DNA of 64,000 bases, taken from positions 55,633,142 to 55,697,141 of the forward strand of contig OY997651.1 in the NCBI GenBank assembly GCA_963921795.1, given 5' to 3'. Source of the stretch: Nannobrachium achirus (Eukaryota; Chordata; Actinopteri; Myctophiformes; Myctophidae). Under the pieces are notes generated by a model. It searched no databases. It was given only the letters and a program-made list of their open reading frames with translations, and had not been told where the DNA came from. Shown here in pieces: positions 63,240 through 64,000 of this stretch. Every line of letters begins with the position of its first letter. Position 1 is the first letter of the stretch. Made by a program: the position numbers and the translations under genes.

Positions 63240-64000
63240 GCTATACTTTTTTTTTTTATGATTTTCTTTTTTTATACAATTCTTTTTTTAATTTTTTTTT
63301 TTTTTTTTTTTTAATAAAATTTCTTTTTTTATAAGAATTTCAAAGTTTTCAGAAACCTTAGGTTAGGTTTTATAAGGCGTTCTTAGAATTGGCATCAGGT
63401 CTAAATGGGTTGAAAAATGAGGTGGTGCTCAGGTGCTGCTATTATTACATTACTTGGCCCAGTGAATCCCCTTGAGTGAGTGAGTGAGTCCTCTTGCAGC
63501 ACAACTCTGAAAATAGAAGAAAACAAATAAAAAACATTAATAAAATATACTGAATATATCAGTCAAATGATTTATTTATTTCTTCTCCAGGCCCTTCCAA
63601 TGTTTTAAAATATATTAACTTAAGGAGGAAACATTGCCCCATTGTAGTAAAGGCTTTAAAGTGCCTTCATTAAAATGTGCCAAGGCAAAAAGATTTACCC
63701 CAAGTATGAAGACGTTTCCACTGACTAACATTGGAAATCCTAGTTTATATTGTACAATGCGGTCGGGCGTATCCGCCTACCATATCCGGCACAAATTTAC
63801 ATGCAAACACGGTTGGCATTTCCGTATCCTGTCTAAACCGGAACTTCAACCTGCAGAGGGAATTGATTCCAGTTTACTTAGCTACGATAGCCTCCACTCC
63901 ACATCGTCCGAATGATTATTTCACCATTATAGATTAACGAACAGCTTCACAGTGATGTGGCTACAACAATGCTTATTTAACTATTAAAAACGGTAATTTT
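63240..64000. other. T-rich stretch and unassigned DNA
   Basis: 63248-63332 is almost pure A/T with long T runs. A (GAGT)n stretch is at 63473-63490. The remainder shows no recognisable exon. It may hold the 5' leader and terminus of the CACTA-like element. Confidence 0.5.

Larger units (their letters stand above)
54723..63240 (-). mobile_element. CACTA/EnSpm-like two-gene DNA transposon (ends not found)
   Basis: An intact TNP2-like transposase and an intact multi-exon DUF4806-like gene lie head to tail, 61 bp apart. This pairing is what I know from fish EnSpm-type elements. I could not find CACTA-type inverted termini or a 3-bp duplication, so the limits given are those of the genes. Five or so smaller MITEs are nested within it. 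Confidence 0.7.

Overview
This is a vertebrate nuclear window, almost certainly from a teleost fish. Genes are split by GT-AG (and some GC-AG) introns. Long dinucleotide arrays, tRNA-derived SINEs and hAT, piggyBac, Harbinger and CACTA-type DNA transposons of fish type fill most of the space. The species cannot be named from the sequence. I saw no retrovirus, LTR element, Polinton or capsid/envelope gene.

Region 1 (about 2.2-21 kb, + strand) holds the one clear host gene: the 3' part of an NLRP1/CARD8-like inflammasome sensor. Twelve consecutive exons from 2186 to 18660 join in frame into 773 codons: 19 Glu/Asp-Ser-Pro-Arg-Pro repeats, a FIIND (ZU5-like plus UPA) with a recognisable self-cleavage site, a Ser/Glu/Pro repeat linker, a first CARD, a shorter copy of the linker, and a second CARD with the stop codon. 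Its introns are crowded with minisatellites, some of which have copied the exon's own splice sites. The 7.7-kb intron before the first CARD contains a 48-bp satellite split by a 5'-truncated LINE and by a small inverted-repeat element with telomere-like DNA, followed by a SINE split by a 2.8-kb hAT element.

Region 2 (19.6-41 kb) is a transposon graveyard: a 1,208-bp near-identical tandem duplication, foldback elements, at least five hAT copies with exact 8-bp target duplications, Harbinger-, mariner- and TTAA-type MITEs, and scattered exons of a repeat-family gene (possibly DUF6589) interrupted by a hAT.

Region 3 (41.2-48.1 kb, - strand) is a 6.9-kb piggyBac element bounded by TTAA. Its six-exon transposase keeps the catalytic Asp residues and C-terminal zinc ribbon but is out of frame at two homopolymer runs. 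It lies inside an older repeat whose halves are at 40.1-40.5 and 49.5-50.0 kb.

Region 4 (54.7-63.2 kb, - strand) is a two-gene CACTA/EnSpm-like transposon. An intact 714-codon TNP2-like transposase is followed 61 bp later by an intact 16-exon, 492-codon accessory gene ending in a DUF4806-like domain. Splice signals flanking the transposase suggest that both proteins come from one transcript, as in plant En/Spm. hAT, Harbinger and TTAA MITEs sit in its introns. The stretch 49.7-53.5 kb is poorly understood and has only degraded coding traces.
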